In this document: positions 1 through 12,318 of the stretch, one piece after another | How positions within the stretch are numbered: position 1 is the first letter of the stretch | Layout of the letters: the number at the start of each line of letters is the position of its first letter | NCBI GenBank assembly: GCA_936432065.2 | Contig: OW386290.2 | Span: 134,400,677-134,464,676 of the forward strand | DNA: 64,000 bases | Source of the DNA: Rutpela maculata | Lineage: Eukaryota > Arthropoda > Insecta > Coleoptera > Cerambycidae | Direction of reading: 5' to 3' | Notes under the pieces: generated by a model | Told to the model about the DNA's origin: nothing | What the model saw: only the letters and a program-made list of their open reading frames with translations | Database searches by the model: none | Position numbers and translations under genes: made by a program

Positions 1-1610
1 ACAAAGTTTTTTCGAGGAAGTTTCTACAACAAGATCACCAGTACAGAGCATAGTCATGATCATATCGTATTTGGTTTTTAAGTTCGTTTTCAGTGTTCGG
101 GAGCCCCTTCAGTATCCGGAGCCCTGGGCTTAGGCCCCTAAAGCCCCCCCTTTAGTCCGCCCCTGCGTCTGATGGTGAATTTAAATTGCCTTGGAGCATG
201 GGTTAGCGTTATCCCATCGAGTTAAAATTTTGTATACTTCATTTTTTAAATAATTGGAACCACTTTAGGGGGCGATGCCGAAAAAAGAATTGTAAGAAAA
301 AGATATCGTCAACTATAGCTAAGGACGACCCTAGTTTACATATAGTATTATAGTATTATAGTACAATTAATAGGTTTTTTGTGCAAAATTGGCGTCCCCT
401 GTAGCACAACTTATTGGATGGATATAGGTAGGTGAACTCTTGCTAAATTCAGTTGCAAAATCATTAAAAAAGGCCGACAAAGGCGGTCTAACCAGTTCTA
501 AAGCGCCGACGTTTGATCTGTGCCGATGTCAAAGTACCGCCGCGATAAAGATCAACGTCGCTTTTTCAATTGAGAATAGACTTTACAATATATTACCTAT
601 ATTGCATACTGGGCCAATATAATGTCAAATTTAGCCAATATTGTATAGTAGACCCAAAAGATATAAGAGAAGTCTTATTATCAAATACCAAAACCGCCGG
701 TTATGCCGACAAAGGAATAAGCCGGTGAGTACAAACGGTCGGCAATAAAACAATTATCTTATATCTTTTATGTCTTCTATACCTATAAGCTTATCTGCTA
801 TATTTTCAATATATTAACCCAATATATATCCAATATTATATGAACATTGGCAAACCAGATTCAATATAACACTATTTAACCAATATCGGCGCAATGTTTA
901 GAAACTAATATTAATTTCTAAATATTGGGCAAATCTGATCCCTTTATTATTTTTGTTTACTTATTTATTAACAAATAACTCTTGATATAATGAGGCTTCA
1001 ACCATAAAATATACGTGGGCCATGATGTTTGTAATCAACTGATTGCTCAACGTTGAGTAGCCTTTCTCCGTTTAATGATTATACACAGTGCTATATTAGT
1101 CTTGTTAGTTGCTATAAAAAGAACTGATACATTTTGATATATGAAGTATATTTCTAATTTGAAATTTACCACCCATAGCAAATTCAGAAACGATGACATT
1201 CGAGTTTCGGCCATGCCACTTACAATAACGTGTTGGTGCTCCAAAAATTCGTCAAATTCCTTAATAAAAGACAGTGTACAACTTTTGACAATAATGTAGC
1301 CAAAATTTAATAGTTGTGCTGTGCATGTTCCCTTTCCCATTCAAATAGTACCTAATTAATATTAAACATCGTTTAGTTTTTGGTAATTTTTCTCATTCTT
1401 ACAAAGTCTTGGCGTATCTGTCTCCTTTCTGTAATGTTTAATGTAGAAATTAAGGAACAGCGGGTGTACAATATCTAGGATATTTTTACAAATCACGCAC
1501 ATTTAGGCACTACGATATTTACCACTAATCACCTGTACATACCTTACATTCGTCTAAATACCTATGCGTATATTTCTGTGTTTCTTGTTGGGATGCTCTG
1601 CTACATATAT
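1..1610. other. No gene seen
   Basis: AT-rich sequence. A GC-rich block ending TAGTCCGCCCCTG at 165 resembles a hAT tip (complement CAGGGGCGGACTA). Positions 600-920 contain several CCAATAT-type motifs. The 97-codon minus frame at 1047-1340 has no recognisable feature. Confidence 0.5.
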
Positions 1611-1959
1611 TTTTAACCCCCGACCCCAAAAGAGGGTTTTAAGTTTGACGCGTATGTTTGTCTGTCTGTCTGTGGCTTCATCTCTTCAGCGGATGATGTG
1701 ATTTTGATGTAGTTTTTTTATTTGAAATAGCATTTTGACTAAAAGGTTATAGGTCCTATTAGATTTTGATGTTTGGTCGCCATCTTGAATTCGCCATGTT
1801 GAACTTCTCTAGAAATTGTCCAATTGAAGTAAAATTGAAAATGTGCAGACAATTATGGTAGCCGAACATGATTTAGGCCTCAATTTGATTAGGTCATATG
1901 AAACTGGTACGATTAGATACATTGATCGGGGGTTTTTAAAAACTTTCAATTTTACTTGT
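1611..1959 (+). repeat. Repeat C, copy 1
   Basis: About 350 bp opening TTTTAACCCC, with a GTCT microsatellite then CTTCAGCGGATGATGTGATT. It continues through GTTGAACTTCTCTAGAAATT to GATCGGGGGTTTTTAAAAA. It is very similar to 18725-19057. No coding frame. Confidence 0.85.
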
Positions 1960-2510
1960 CTTCTAAACAATTACGGCAGATCATTTGAATTTTGAACTTT
2001 TAAATTTCTCAGCTGTTTCGAAAATCACAACTACCAACTTTTGACCCAATAAACAAATTTGTTTTATAATTGTCATTTCTACAACAATTTTGTTTTATTG
2101 CTATTTTATTACATTTATAAAATGACAACAAAACAAAATAGTTGTGTAACATTTAAATTTTGTTTGTTGGGGAGTTTCGTTCATTTTTAATTTTTTGAGA
2201 TTTGTACACAGTGCACCGAAACAAAAAAGTCCAAATTGTTTGTACCAAATGTCTCTACACTACTGTGAATGTTAGAATTATTTAAATGAAATTCCTACTA
2301 TCAAAAAAAAAAATAAAATGCTGCTGCCATTGGTGATTTTTCTGAAATATTTTGGTTTGAATATTTTAATGATTTGTGGTCAAAGGTCGTACTCAAACGC
2401 GTGTACGAAATTTTGATTTGAAAAAATTCAAAAAACGGTAAAAAAACTGCATTTTCAAAAAATGTTTGTTTTGCTGATCGATTATTTTTGGAGAAAAATC
2501 TGAGTCAGCT

Positions 2511-2761
2511 GTGACGGCCGCAAATCCGTATCGATACGATATTCTGCTAAAAAAACCGCTTATCGGATGAAAATACGTACGCGAAAAAGCGCGTATTTGC
2601 CTTTGTGTATTTAAGCTGTCACCTAGCAGTGCTTTATCTGATTGATTGAATAAATATCGCCGGGCCGGGCCTTTAGCGGCACCTTCAAAGCGACCTCGCG
2701 GAAACTGATAATGTATAATAAAAAAACCATACCAACGTATCTAGTCATTTTATTACGCCAC
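2511..2761 (+). mobile_element. Possible solo LTR
   Basis: The segment starts TGTGACGGC and ends ACGCCACA, a near-perfect TG...CA inverted tip. It contains a TATA-like TGTATTTAAG (about 2606) and an AATAAA (about 2649), ordered as in an LTR promoter and polyadenylation unit. It is CG-richer than its surroundings. No internal retrovirus-like coding follows and the flanks show no clear target duplication, so the call rests on structure only. Confidence 0.4.
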
Positions 2762-3179
2762 AGTAATCTGGCACGAATAATATGTAAGTAGATTTAAATT
2801 AAACACAGTGGATTCTGAATTGTAAATAATGGAAATGATTCACGAAGAGAGTTCAGTTTGTTAAATTAAATGTAAAATTCTATTTGGCCCGACTTTCTGG
2901 CTTTCAAGTCCGTAAGTAAACATATAAACACACTTTCGTGTAATTTGACATTTATGTCGAATATACCGAGGGCGAAACAACTTGCGTAATCAGGTGTACA
3001 AATAATAATCTTAACACTTTTTAGCGACATCAACCGGAAAGAAAACAATGTCGAACGATTGAGAATTCGGGGAAAATCATATGTAAAAACCAAAACATTG
3101 ATGATACCGTACGCCTAACAGGTAACCACGATAGGTGATATGGTGCTGTTAGACGTACCATACAACAAAAGGAGGCCAA

Positions 3180-3495
3180 CTAGAATAATGGAGCTTCTTA
3201 AGCTTCTTTAGCTAGCTAGCTGAAGAAACTTGTTTCTCTCTGTCCAACAATGACGATATTTCTTCTCTCTCTGCGCGCTACTTGCCAACTTAGGATGGTT
3301 GACTAGTAGTTCTGGAACATTCCACAACTCTCCAGAAGATGGCAGTAGTTTTCTAGACTTTCCTAGATGCTGACACGGCACGCGCCATCTCTGGGATGAT
3401 AGCCGAACTAATAACTAGCTTAGTTTTCTGTTACGTATACATGGAACTTGGAGGAAATTCACATAGATGTCTCTGGGGGTAGAAACATACAGTAT
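3180..3495 (+). repeat. Dispersed repeat J, copy 1
   Basis: About 300 bp resembling the reverse complement of 20815-21010. Shared landmarks are GCGCCATCT, CATGGAACTTGG/CATATGGAACTTAG and ATAGATGTCTCTGGGGGTAG. No coding frame. Confidence 0.65.
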
Positions 3496-3597
3496 ATTGC
3501 ATTTGATCGGCACATTTCTAAAACCATGAATATCGCTCGTAGAGGAAATATGCATGTCATGGCGTTAGTGAACGAATTCTAAACAACTTCCAAAATG

Positions 3598-3720
3598 TTC
3601 GTCCGTCCGTCCGTTCGTCACGTTTCTTGTAAGCACGATAACTTAAGAAAGAAAAGTCCGATTGTATTGAAATTTGGACAGAAAGTTAGCGTCCGCTAAA
3701 GGAGACCCCCATTTTGAACA
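3598..3720 (+). repeat. (CGTC)n repeat with conserved tail, copy 1
   Basis: A short CGTC microsatellite is followed by CACGTTTCTTGTAAGCACGA, TAACTTAAGAAAG and TTGAAATTTGGACAGAA. A diverged copy is at 5008-5105. Confidence 0.6.
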
Positions 3721-4534
3721 CAATCTATCAGTAAATAAAAAAGTTATTAATCATTTAGAATTTAAAAAATTATTTTCTTATTTCTGTTTTGTTTTGTATT
3801 TAATTAGAAATCTTGTGGAATGTTATTTCCTATCATTATTGAAACACAATTTTCAACTAGAGATAGATATTATATTATACCTAGTTGTCTACAAATGTAC
3901 CGAGCACATAAAAAGATCATAAAAACAGGCCATAAAAATATCAAAGTCGGCGCTATTATATGCTAGTACGGCTCTTCAAACACTTTCCCTGAGCTTGTAT
4001 CATATTTGACGACTACCGAGAAAGCAAGATCAATTGTATACGCTCTTGTCGATGCAAGAGTAAAAAATCATGCCAAAACGTGGTTCCCGTCACCCACCCA
4101 AAGCAACCACAGTATACATCTACGATTATTGTTGAAGAAGAAAGTGATGTTGATTGCCAATAAGCTGCATTAAAAGATTTCTTAAATTTTTATAGTCATT
4201 TACGTTACAAGACCGGAACGAGGTGTTTTGTAGGTCAACCTAAGCAGATTCCAGGGCGAGCCGCAGGCGAGTACTTCAAACTTTTGCGTATTAAAAATAA
4301 CAAAATAGATTTAAAAATCGTGTTTTGGTAGAAACTTGATAACGTTTCTGGTAAATAAAAAAATCTTATTCTGTTTTGCGTCAAGATAGGAATATCTTAT
4401 GCATTGGTGGATGCATTGCCCGTCCTTCACGACACTGATAGATAAATTCAAAGTACGGCTCTGTTTATCTGTTACCGGTATTAACGCCGACAATAAACTA
4501 CGCGCCATTCTAGTTAAGGCAGGGACCTAGCCAT

Positions 4535-4645
4535 GTCGGCATGCTTTGAAGTCATTCGTAAAAGTGAACTGGTCCGCTGGAATTCCAATTATCTTCAAAG
4601 CGTACCGACAATGTCGGGTCACTGCAGTTGGATCGTGTGTAGACC
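4535..4645. repeat. Repeat K, copy 1
   Basis: It contains GGTCCGCTGGAATTCCAAT and ACCGACAATGTCGG. An inverted diverged copy is at 25460-25600. Both copies are partly self-complementary. Confidence 0.5.
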
Positions 4646-5007
4646 CCTTTAGAGGTAATTCGCGTAACTAGATCACAAGAGTTACAAATCTTAATTACAA
4701 ATCTTAATTAAAAGAAGCGTAGTGAACTATACAGATATAAACATTTTTTGATGAGCGAGGGAACAACTTTGGATACAAGTAGTTTTAATAAATTTTCCCT
4801 GACTTTTTTTATTATAAATTTATAAATTCCCTGACTTTTCCCTGATTTTACTGACCAAAATCATATTCCCGGCCTTTTCCGGGTTTTCCCTGTTTTCCAG
4901 AAAGTATACACCCCGAACACAGTCGGAATCATCGGGAGAGGAGATCGTTAATATTGGTCGTAGAACAAAAAATGTATTAGTATTATTCTGAACAGTTTTT
5001 CAAAAAA

Positions 5008-5105
5008 TATCCGTCCGTCAGTTCGTCCACTTGTCACATTTCTTGCAAGCACGATAATTCAAGAAGGAAAATGTTGATCATATTAAAATTTGGACAGAAA
5101 AAAAT
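5008..5105 (+). repeat. (CGTC)n repeat with conserved tail, copy 2
   Basis: Matches 3598-3690: CCGTCCGTC then TTGTCACATTTCTTGCAAGC, ACGATAATTCAAGAAGG and AAAATTTGGACAGAA. Confidence 0.6.
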
Positions 5106-5996
5106 CGATAAGGAAATATTGTAATTCATAAATGTATAACTGGATAGGGCTATAACCATTCATAAGATCCTACAAAAACAAAAATACTGCATAATACTAA
5201 CAAGCTTTCTTCAGTCAAGTTGACATCATCATTAAAATTAAATATACAGCATTTATACCTGAAAAATTTATTTATTTAAAAAAAAAATTACAAAGAATAC
5301 TTACTCTAGAATGTTTAAGAATTATATAAAAACTTCTAGTTTACTTGTTAACAGTTATTATTCGTAAATTTTTACGATTGCTGTAATCTGGGTCAGTTCA
5401 TCTGTATCGTTGAAGTAATTTCTTTGAGTACAATTCCTGTTGATTAATGAGCTGAAATCTGCAATATCATCTTATCTCTCGAATGCATTTTGGTATTTAT
5501 TGTTGCGGCGTAGCCATGTAATGGGCATTGATAGGATCGAATCATACAATAAAGGGAAGAGAATTCAAACGTATCATCTGACGAAAATGATATTTCCACA
5601 ACACAATAAAACCAAATTTACTCCACTTTGTTATTTGTGTACCGGAAACTGATATTTTGATAAAAGAGGATTGATTTTTTTAGTGTAAAGGTTTTATATT
5701 TAGAAACGTACCAGACCGCTCGATACCTTTTTATTTTAGAAAGTACATTCCTTGGAAATAACCGAATATTCTTAATTTTTATTTTTTAGTGCTGACAATT
5801 TCACTGTTTTAGTTTACAAAATTCTTCAAGACAATTTCACACTTCAATTTTACAAGTAAAAAAATACGCAAATCTCTCGACCTTCGGTCTCGGGCTTTTA
5901 AGGTTAATTATTAAGTCTCGAACATTTTCTAAGCAAAATTTTACAAAAAAAAAGCTACCCGCAGTTTATCTGATACATTTCAGGCTCTCGGGATAT

Positions 5997-6275
5997 TAGT
6001 CGGGGGGGCGTAACATGGGAAATTTGATGATGAAATTGTGGGACCAATGTTAATACATTCCTTATGCCCTCCATAATCATACCTTACCAGGTGCTTTGCT
6101 TGATTTTGCGGCAGACGGCCTATATGACGTCATATATCCAAGATGGCGTCCACCCCTCGGTCCACTCCAGACATTATCGGAAGTTCTCGATTAAAACTCT
6201 TGATAGAGCCATCCTATCAATATTTTGTACTGAACCTTTTTTATTTACAAGGAAATTCTCTATAAAGAAGGTCCT
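5997..6275 (+). repeat. Left terminal inverted repeat of S1
   Basis: This arm is the inverted counterpart of 10565-10826. The left arm has an extra segment near 6155 (CCCCTCGGTC) and small indels near the tip; otherwise the arms agree over most positions. Confidence 0.8.
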
Positions 6276-6399
6276 TGGGAATTTATCGATATCTTTTATC
6301 ATTTAGGTGTTTTGCATAAAAACATTTTTAATTTTGTCATCACTCGTATCATTTCAAATTAACATAACACAAAAGAAAAATACTTTAACACGATTCTTT

Positions 6400-7917
6400 T
6401 TTACATCTCTTGAGCTTGCAAGACTTTCTACAGAAACCAAAGCAATGGTCGGAATTACAGAAGAAGTAAAAACAAAACACCATCATTTGACACGATCTAG
6501 AGGAAAGCGACAACATAAAGATGTGCAATGTATCTATAACACTATCAGAACATCGACCAACCCTATTACATATGAAGGCAGTGAACTGATCAACACAACA
6601 AAGTTTGTATTTCATGAAATCACACAAACGGATACATTGAAACTGAATTGAAACTGGCAGAACGAAATTCTGGGACCCAATGTAGAAAGGAAAACTTAAT
6701 TCATGTAAAGCTACACTCAAAACAAGTTAGCTGACACTGTAGTACAATTCGATCAATCATTATTCACATGCTTGCTAGTTATATCGAGAAGCCGTACTGA
6801 TAACTGAACTAAAAACATCATTAAGTAATTATGAATTCTCGGCAGTTTCATTATCCATGTTTAATCTGGATGGATCAATGAAGTTGTCTACAACTTCAAA
6901 TGGACTCAAATATAACAGAGCATCTGAATGCAAAATTCCACTGTGTCGCTGTTGGAATGGCAAAGCTGCAATCGTTGAAAAAATCAGTGCAGGTTAAAAC
7001 ATGCAATGATCTAGCTTTGGAGTTTAACACACATAAAAGTACATCTACAGTAACACCCACTGAGTAAACAAAGGATAGCTAACAGCGTATCTTGCAGAAA
7101 AAGCTTTGTTGTACGCACGCAATATTGAGAGAAGCCTAATCGTAAGCTGGGAGACTGAAACCAAATCGTCTTTCAGAAGTGACGTAAGTGAACTTCAAAG
7201 TAGTCATGAGGAGCTAACGTAAAAATAATACTGTACTGCCTTTTTACCTCCCGAAAAGGAGCTACTGCAATTCATATATATTCGCCTGATACAGACGTAT
7301 TTCTACTAGCATTGTGGTGGTCAAAATCTTTTACATGTCTAAGCACGTTTGTCACTGATATAGGAAATAATCGAAGAATGATTCACGTTGGCGGAATTTG
7401 CACCGCCTTAGGACCAGAAAAGATCTGCATGCAAGGTCTGCATCTCTGTCAGGATATGATGTCACATGTTCACTTGCAAAGAAGGGAATATTATCGTTTT
7501 GGAAGGTTTATAAGACCGCAGATAATGACATTTTTGGGAAACTTGGATCCAGTGAAGAATTCGGGGATGAAGCTGAAACCTGAAACTATCATTGAAAAAT
7601 GTATTCGTAAGGTATATACACCTGGGACGAAGATTTCAGACATTGGAGAGCTTCGTTGGTTGATGTTCTCCAAACACAAAACGCAAAGTGAAAATTTGCC
7701 TCCTACAAAAGCGTCACTATCTCCTTTTATTCGTAGAGCACATTACCAGGTTATGGAATGGCATCTTGCTGACCAGCAGCACCCTAATCTACCAACACTT
7801 CCTTGTGCACCTGAAACCATTTTAAAATTAATTCGGTGTTCATGTTGTAGAACTCTCCAAAATCGTCCTAAGTTGAAGACAGAATCAAAATTCGACTTAG
7901 GCAAAAATTTCATTTAA
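6400..7917 (+). pseudogene. Relic of XPG-like/Cys-rich transposon protein (copy 1, longest)
   Basis: Successive frames give pieces of one protein. About 6410-6660 encodes a KTKHHHLTRSRGKRQHKDVQ block. About 6910-7030 encodes VGMAKLQSLKKSVQVKT. About 7205-7330 encodes HEE followed, one frame over, by ANVKIIL, then SPDTDVFLLAL. 7440-7583 encodes SGYDVTCSLAKKGILSFWK (the family's LTGCD block with C changed to Y). 7600-7800 encodes GELRWLMF, LPPTKASLSPFIRRAHYQVM. Several frameshifts break the gene; the terminal cysteine cluster is reduced to one CSCC. The order of the acidic motifs (EE, DTD, GCD) fits a PIN/XPG-type metal nuclease, which is inferred from family knowledge. Proteins with this motif set are known to me as repeated, uncharacterised genes in invertebrates. 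Location between long TIRs suggests it is the element's own gene. Confidence 0.7.
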
Positions 7918-8129
7918 GGACATTTTTAAGAGTCTGCAGAGACACAGATCAGTCCATAAGGACCGTTTTGGGTTCTATAAGGCTTTAGAAATGACCAGGT
8001 GAAAATTCGAAGAAACACCGAATTTTCACTTAGGAAAATATGTTTTTGGTTCAGGATATGAGAGCGAAAGTATATAATGATAAAGATTTATGAATAATAT
8101 ACTTTTTCAAAGGTACCACAAATTGAAGT

Positions 8130-8350
8130 TTGAAAAATAATATTTTTGAAAGGGCGTCGAAATTTGGCTCGAGAATCGATTTATCGAAAGTACGCCAACA
8201 TTTCACTTGCAGACTAATTTTTCAAAACTGCGTCGAAATTTGGCTTGAGAATCGATTTATCAAAAGTACGCCAAAATTTCACTCGCAGATAAATTTTTCA
8301 AAACTGCGTTGAAATTTGGCTTGAAAATGGATTTTCAAAAGTACCACAAA
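8130..8350 (+). repeat. 76-bp tandem repeat inside S1
   Basis: The unit starting GCGTCGAAATTTGGCT recurs at about 8154, 8230 and 8306, a spacing of 76 bp, with a few substitutions per unit. Confidence 0.75.
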
Positions 8351-8703
8351 GTCAATTTAAAAAGTACCACGAAAATATACTTTGAAATATTTTTTATTTT
8401 TTATTCATCCACGAAAGACATTGACCTTTGAGGTACGGTCATTGAATGCCCCGTTCTAAAGTATGAGCATAAAATTTTAGGGATGCATTGCATCTAAAAG
8501 GCAAAATAGAAGATTTTGACAAAGCCGGCGTAGTGCCGATAAGCAAAAAATTGATAAAAATCAATGCACATGCACAAGGCCGGTTTCTCGCATTGAAAGA
8601 GTTTGGATTAACTCAGCGGCTCGCAATTTGGTCGAGCGCGTTGAGTGGTCCCGACAAAGTGATGGCCCCCTATAGCGGGGCTTTCCAAATGACAAAGTTA
8701 TAG

Positions 8704-9772
8704 AGGAAAACGCCTTGTGCATAAAAACCAAAAATTCAATTTTGCCAAAAAGTCGCTCGAAGGTGGGTTGCTGCCATATCGATAATATTGAACAACTGCA
8801 TAGGAGCAAGTAAATTGTGGACTGATTGAACGCCATTAAACTTATACAGTTATAAGTCCTCACGAATGTGTTTGAGTACGTGAACCGCCACGGTACAAGA
8901 ACTTTAAAGCTAAGTAGTCTCTAGCGAAACTAAATTCATTTAGTAAAACTTTTTTAAGTTAAAATCAGTCAGCCGTAATTATGAATTACAAATAATCTCA
9001 GACTTCTCTAAAAAGCTCGCATCTTGATTCTGAGAAGGTATGCATGAATCTTTTCTACCTAATCGATCGTTAGCGTAAGCGCTCTCGCTTGTATGGTCTG
9101 AAAGCCATTACCTTGATTGGGGAAGGCACGATCCTTATTTTGAGAATTTTGTGTAACCATTTCTGTTAAATAAACGGATTCTTTGAACTATTGTTTCTTA
9201 ATTGATCTTGAGGCCTGTTGACGGTCTATAATCCCTGGAACTTTCGTATCGAAAACCGGATGTGTCGAGTTAACTCACATTAACACTTGACCTTCTGGTT
9301 GCCTTACGGAGGTTTGATAGGGATTTTTTTATGCGTTTTTTTTGAGAAATCCCTAAGGTGTAGAGTCCGTTATTAACAGATAAAAACGCGGATACCACGT
9401 ACAAAAATTAATCCCTCCGCAGAGAAATTCTTCGGTTGGGATTTTTTTATGCAAAAAATCCAGAAAATTAAAAGGTACCTAAACCCCTAACGAGGGAATT
9501 GATGTCCAGAGAGAGCGTCATTACCGATCTGTGGTAGTGCAGCCTTGGTCCATTATCCGGCTATCGAAGTGCATCTTATCTCGAACCCGCCTGGGAGGTA
9601 CAAGAACAGGGTAACATGCGACTGGCGCCCACTGAGAAATGAATTGGTATCGCGTCATTTTGACGCCCGGTAGTGCGTTCTTCTACATTAACATGTAAAA
9701 GGGAAATGTGGTGTAAATGTAAATCCCAAAACAATGCATGCACTAAGCTTTATATGTGTGGAGGCGATGAAG
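8704..9772. other. Interior of element S1 without recognisable gene
   Basis: Between the 76-bp repeat region and the hAT MITE I see no coding frame, RNA gene or repeat I can name. It may be decayed sequence of the element's original second half. Confidence 0.4.
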
Positions 9773-10284
9773 CAGGGTTGGCATGTTTAAAACAAAATGT
9801 TTTAAACAAAGTGTTTAAAACATGTTTAAAACATCGCACTGTGTTTTAAACAAATGTTTAAAACATATTTAATACACAATGCGATGTTTCAAACAACTGT
9901 TTAAAACAGTTCAAAACACAGTCGATGTTTAAATAAATGTATTATTTTGGAGTTTGTGGAAGAGCAGGAAAAGTGCCGATGATGGTCCATTCCGATAAAA
10001 AATTCCGATATAGTGGTCACGTGCACTAAACTTATTATTTGTAGTGTAGAGTGCTGTAAAATCCGTCTAAGAGCGCCATCTGACATCAAGTAGGAGTAGC
10101 AGACATAGTGTGCCTGGCACCATTTAATTTTAGTTGAATATAGTTTTAAACGTTTTAAACCTGTTTTAAACATACCATTTAAAACTTAAAAAACCTGTTT
10201 TAAACAAAAAAAACTGTTCAAAACAAAAAAAAAACTGTTTTTTTGTTTAAAATGAAAAAAAAACTGTTTTTTTTTCCAACCCTG
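9773..10284. mobile_element. hAT MITE family A, copy 1
   Basis: The tips CAGGGTTGG / CCAACCCTG are flanked by a perfect 8-bp duplication CGATGAAG (9765-9772 and 10285-10292). Both ends carry runs of GTTTAAAC-like palindromes. The roughly 220-bp core contains AAGTGCCGATGATGGTCCAT and a conserved CGCCATCTGACATCAAGTAG. No transposase frame is present, so the copy is non-autonomous. Confidence 0.95.
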
Positions 10285-10564
10285 CGATGAAGATATGCGA
10301 GAATCATGGCCAACATCGATGACCTTTCAGATGAAAAGTATTGAGCTGAAAACATTTTACATGCAATACAACATTACAATTAATTCAATAAAAATATTGA
10401 AATACATATAAATTTCTTAACTAGATGTTATTTTTCAACCTAAAAATCTAAAAATCCTTTAAAACCAAAAATTAAAAATTGGTTAATACACTTTTTAACT
10501 GGCAATAACTGATAACCGGTAGGTTATACCACAAAAACTGTTATAACTTTGTTTGTTTAAAATT

Positions 10565-10826
10565 TTATTTAGAACAAAAAAGATTCAGTACAAAATATTT
10601 AGGGTGGGCCTATCAACAGTTATAATCGAGAACTTCCGATGATGTCTGGAGTGGCCGCCATCTTGAATATATGACGCCATATAGGCCGTCTGCCACAAAT
10701 TCAAGCAAAGCACCTGGTAAGGTATGATTATGGAGGGCATAAGGAATGTACCTATTAACTTACTCCCACAATTTCATCATGAAATTTCCCCCGGAGTGTA
10801 TATTTCATCAAGTATGCCCCCGACTA
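10565..10826 (-). repeat. Right terminal inverted repeat of S1
   Basis: This arm is the inverted counterpart of 5997-6275, ending CCCCCGACTA. It contains about 30 bp (CTTGATGAAATATACACTCC region) not present in the left tip. Confidence 0.8.
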
Positions 10827-11266
10827 TATAACCTATGATTATGATTATAACCTATGATGATTACGTCTAGCTTTTAATAGTACAGTCGAATTGATTTAAT
10901 TCAATTTTTTTCAGTGACAACATTCCACTAGAAATTTTATGTATTATGACCTCCTGGTTACGAAAAAAAAATATATGCCCCCAAAAATTCCTGGTGTGTT
11001 AAAAGTTATATGCACTTTTTGACGCGCTTTCACGGATTTTCTACTTATCGCTTAATTAGTAATCGAATGGCAAGTTTAAAAATACTAGCTTATTTGAAAT
11101 AAAATTCTTAAAAATTATAGACCTGCCAAAATTGAATATTTTTCGATAAGGAGTAATTTCACCAAAGTTAGCAAAAATAAAACTCATCTAAGTATTGTCA
11201 AATATAATGCACCAAACCTGGACGCTGCAAGTCTAATAGAACGGTTAAAGATGGCGGACGAAATAA

Positions 11267-11697
11267 AATTGGTATTTAGTATACATATACAAGAGAAGCT
11301 AATGTCTCAAAAAAATTTGGCATTAGCCACCCCCATTACCTACCGCCTTTACTACCCCCTATAAAAGGGAGTGAAAAAAAATGGTGATTTAGTTTGTGTA
11401 CAAAAACCAAAGGCCTTAAAATATTTTTTTTATTTCATCCATCCCCTATCACTACCCCCATCCCCTATCACTACCCCCATCCCCTATCACTACCCCCATC
11501 CCCTATCACTACCCCCATCCCCTATCACTACCCCCATCCCACTACCGAAGTGGGATATCGTTTTATGAGTTTCTGGAGTAGACGATTTCAAATATTATAA
11601 TATGAAAGTTCCATAAACAATTATTTCCACATACAAAATTTTTTCGTTGTGAGAAACTTGGATAGCAAATCTGGATGTGGAAGTAGTGATTCCTTGG
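11267..11697 (-). repeat. Family B repeat, copy 1 (truncated, split by hAT MITE)
   Basis: It begins ATTGGTATTTAGTATACAT and reaches GGATGTGGAAGTAGTGATTC. The family A MITE at 11698 interrupts it, and the last few bases resume at 14356. It contains an 18-bp tandem repeat where other copies have ACCACCCCC-rich sequence. The conserved half beyond TTTACCC is missing. Confidence 0.85.
11445..11540 (+). repeat. 18-bp tandem repeat
   Basis: About five copies of CCCCTATCACTACCCCCAT inside the family B repeat. It makes two overlapping Pro/His/Tyr-rich frames that are not genes. Confidence 0.9.
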
Positions 11698-12318
11698 CAG
11701 GGTTGGAAAAAAAAACAGTTTTTTTTCATTTTAAACAAAAAAACAGTTTTTTTTTGTTTTGAACAGTTTTTTTTGTTTAAAACAGGGTTTTTTTAAGTTT
11801 TAAATAGTATGTTTAAAACATGTTTAAAATAGGTTTAAAACGTTTAAAACTTCCCAGGTAGCAAAGGCACGTTATAATGACGTCAAAATCTGGTGATTCT
11901 GGTCAAAAAGACGTCAGTGCACTAAAAATCGACGACATAATGACGTCTTATAAATGACATTAAAATGACGTGCTACACAACACGTCATATTGTCGTCTTT
12001 TTTCGGTGTTAAATTTATTTATATTTTATCGGATTACAAACTTTAAAACTCGCTGATGGCATTTTAGCATTTTGTTACGTTAGCAGAGTGTATACAAAGT
12101 TAAAAATAAACCGTGTCGTGAGGGATAAAGTATTGGCGTTTTTATTCGAGGATAATGTTTTTTAACAATATCCAAAATAATTTATATTCGAAAGAGTTTG
12201 CAAAGATTCGGCAGTTTTAAAGATATCAAGTTCTTTTAATAATAAAATTAGATTAAAATGCATTAAAAAGCAAAATCTAGCCGTTGCGTGTTCTACTATA
12301 AAGTCTTTAAGCAAGTAC

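Larger units (their letters stand above)
5997..10826. mobile_element. Long-TIR DNA transposon S1 carrying an XPG-like/Cys-rich relic gene
   Basis: Two arms of about 270 bp, 5997-6275 and 10565-10826, are inverted copies of each other. Shared landmarks run TAGTCGGGG at the end, then TGATGAAATTGTGGGA, CCTTATGCCCTCCATAATCA, TACCAGGTGCTTTGCTTGA, CGGAAGTTCTCGATTA and TATTTTGTACTGAA. The element is flanked by TAT on both sides (5994-5996 and 10827-10829), a possible 3-bp target duplication. Inside are a decayed gene (6400-7917, plus), a 76-bp tandem repeat (8130-8350), about 1.4 kb without recognisable content, and a later hAT MITE (9773-10284). The arms still match closely while the gene is heavily frameshifted. 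Confidence 0.8.

Noticed and set aside
11445..11540. CRISPR-like short repeats
   Set aside because: Units are contiguous without spacers and lie in a eukaryotic repeat; not a CRISPR array.
11371..11600. Overlapping Pro/His/Tyr-rich frames
   Set aside because: They are the 18-bp tandem repeat read in two frames.
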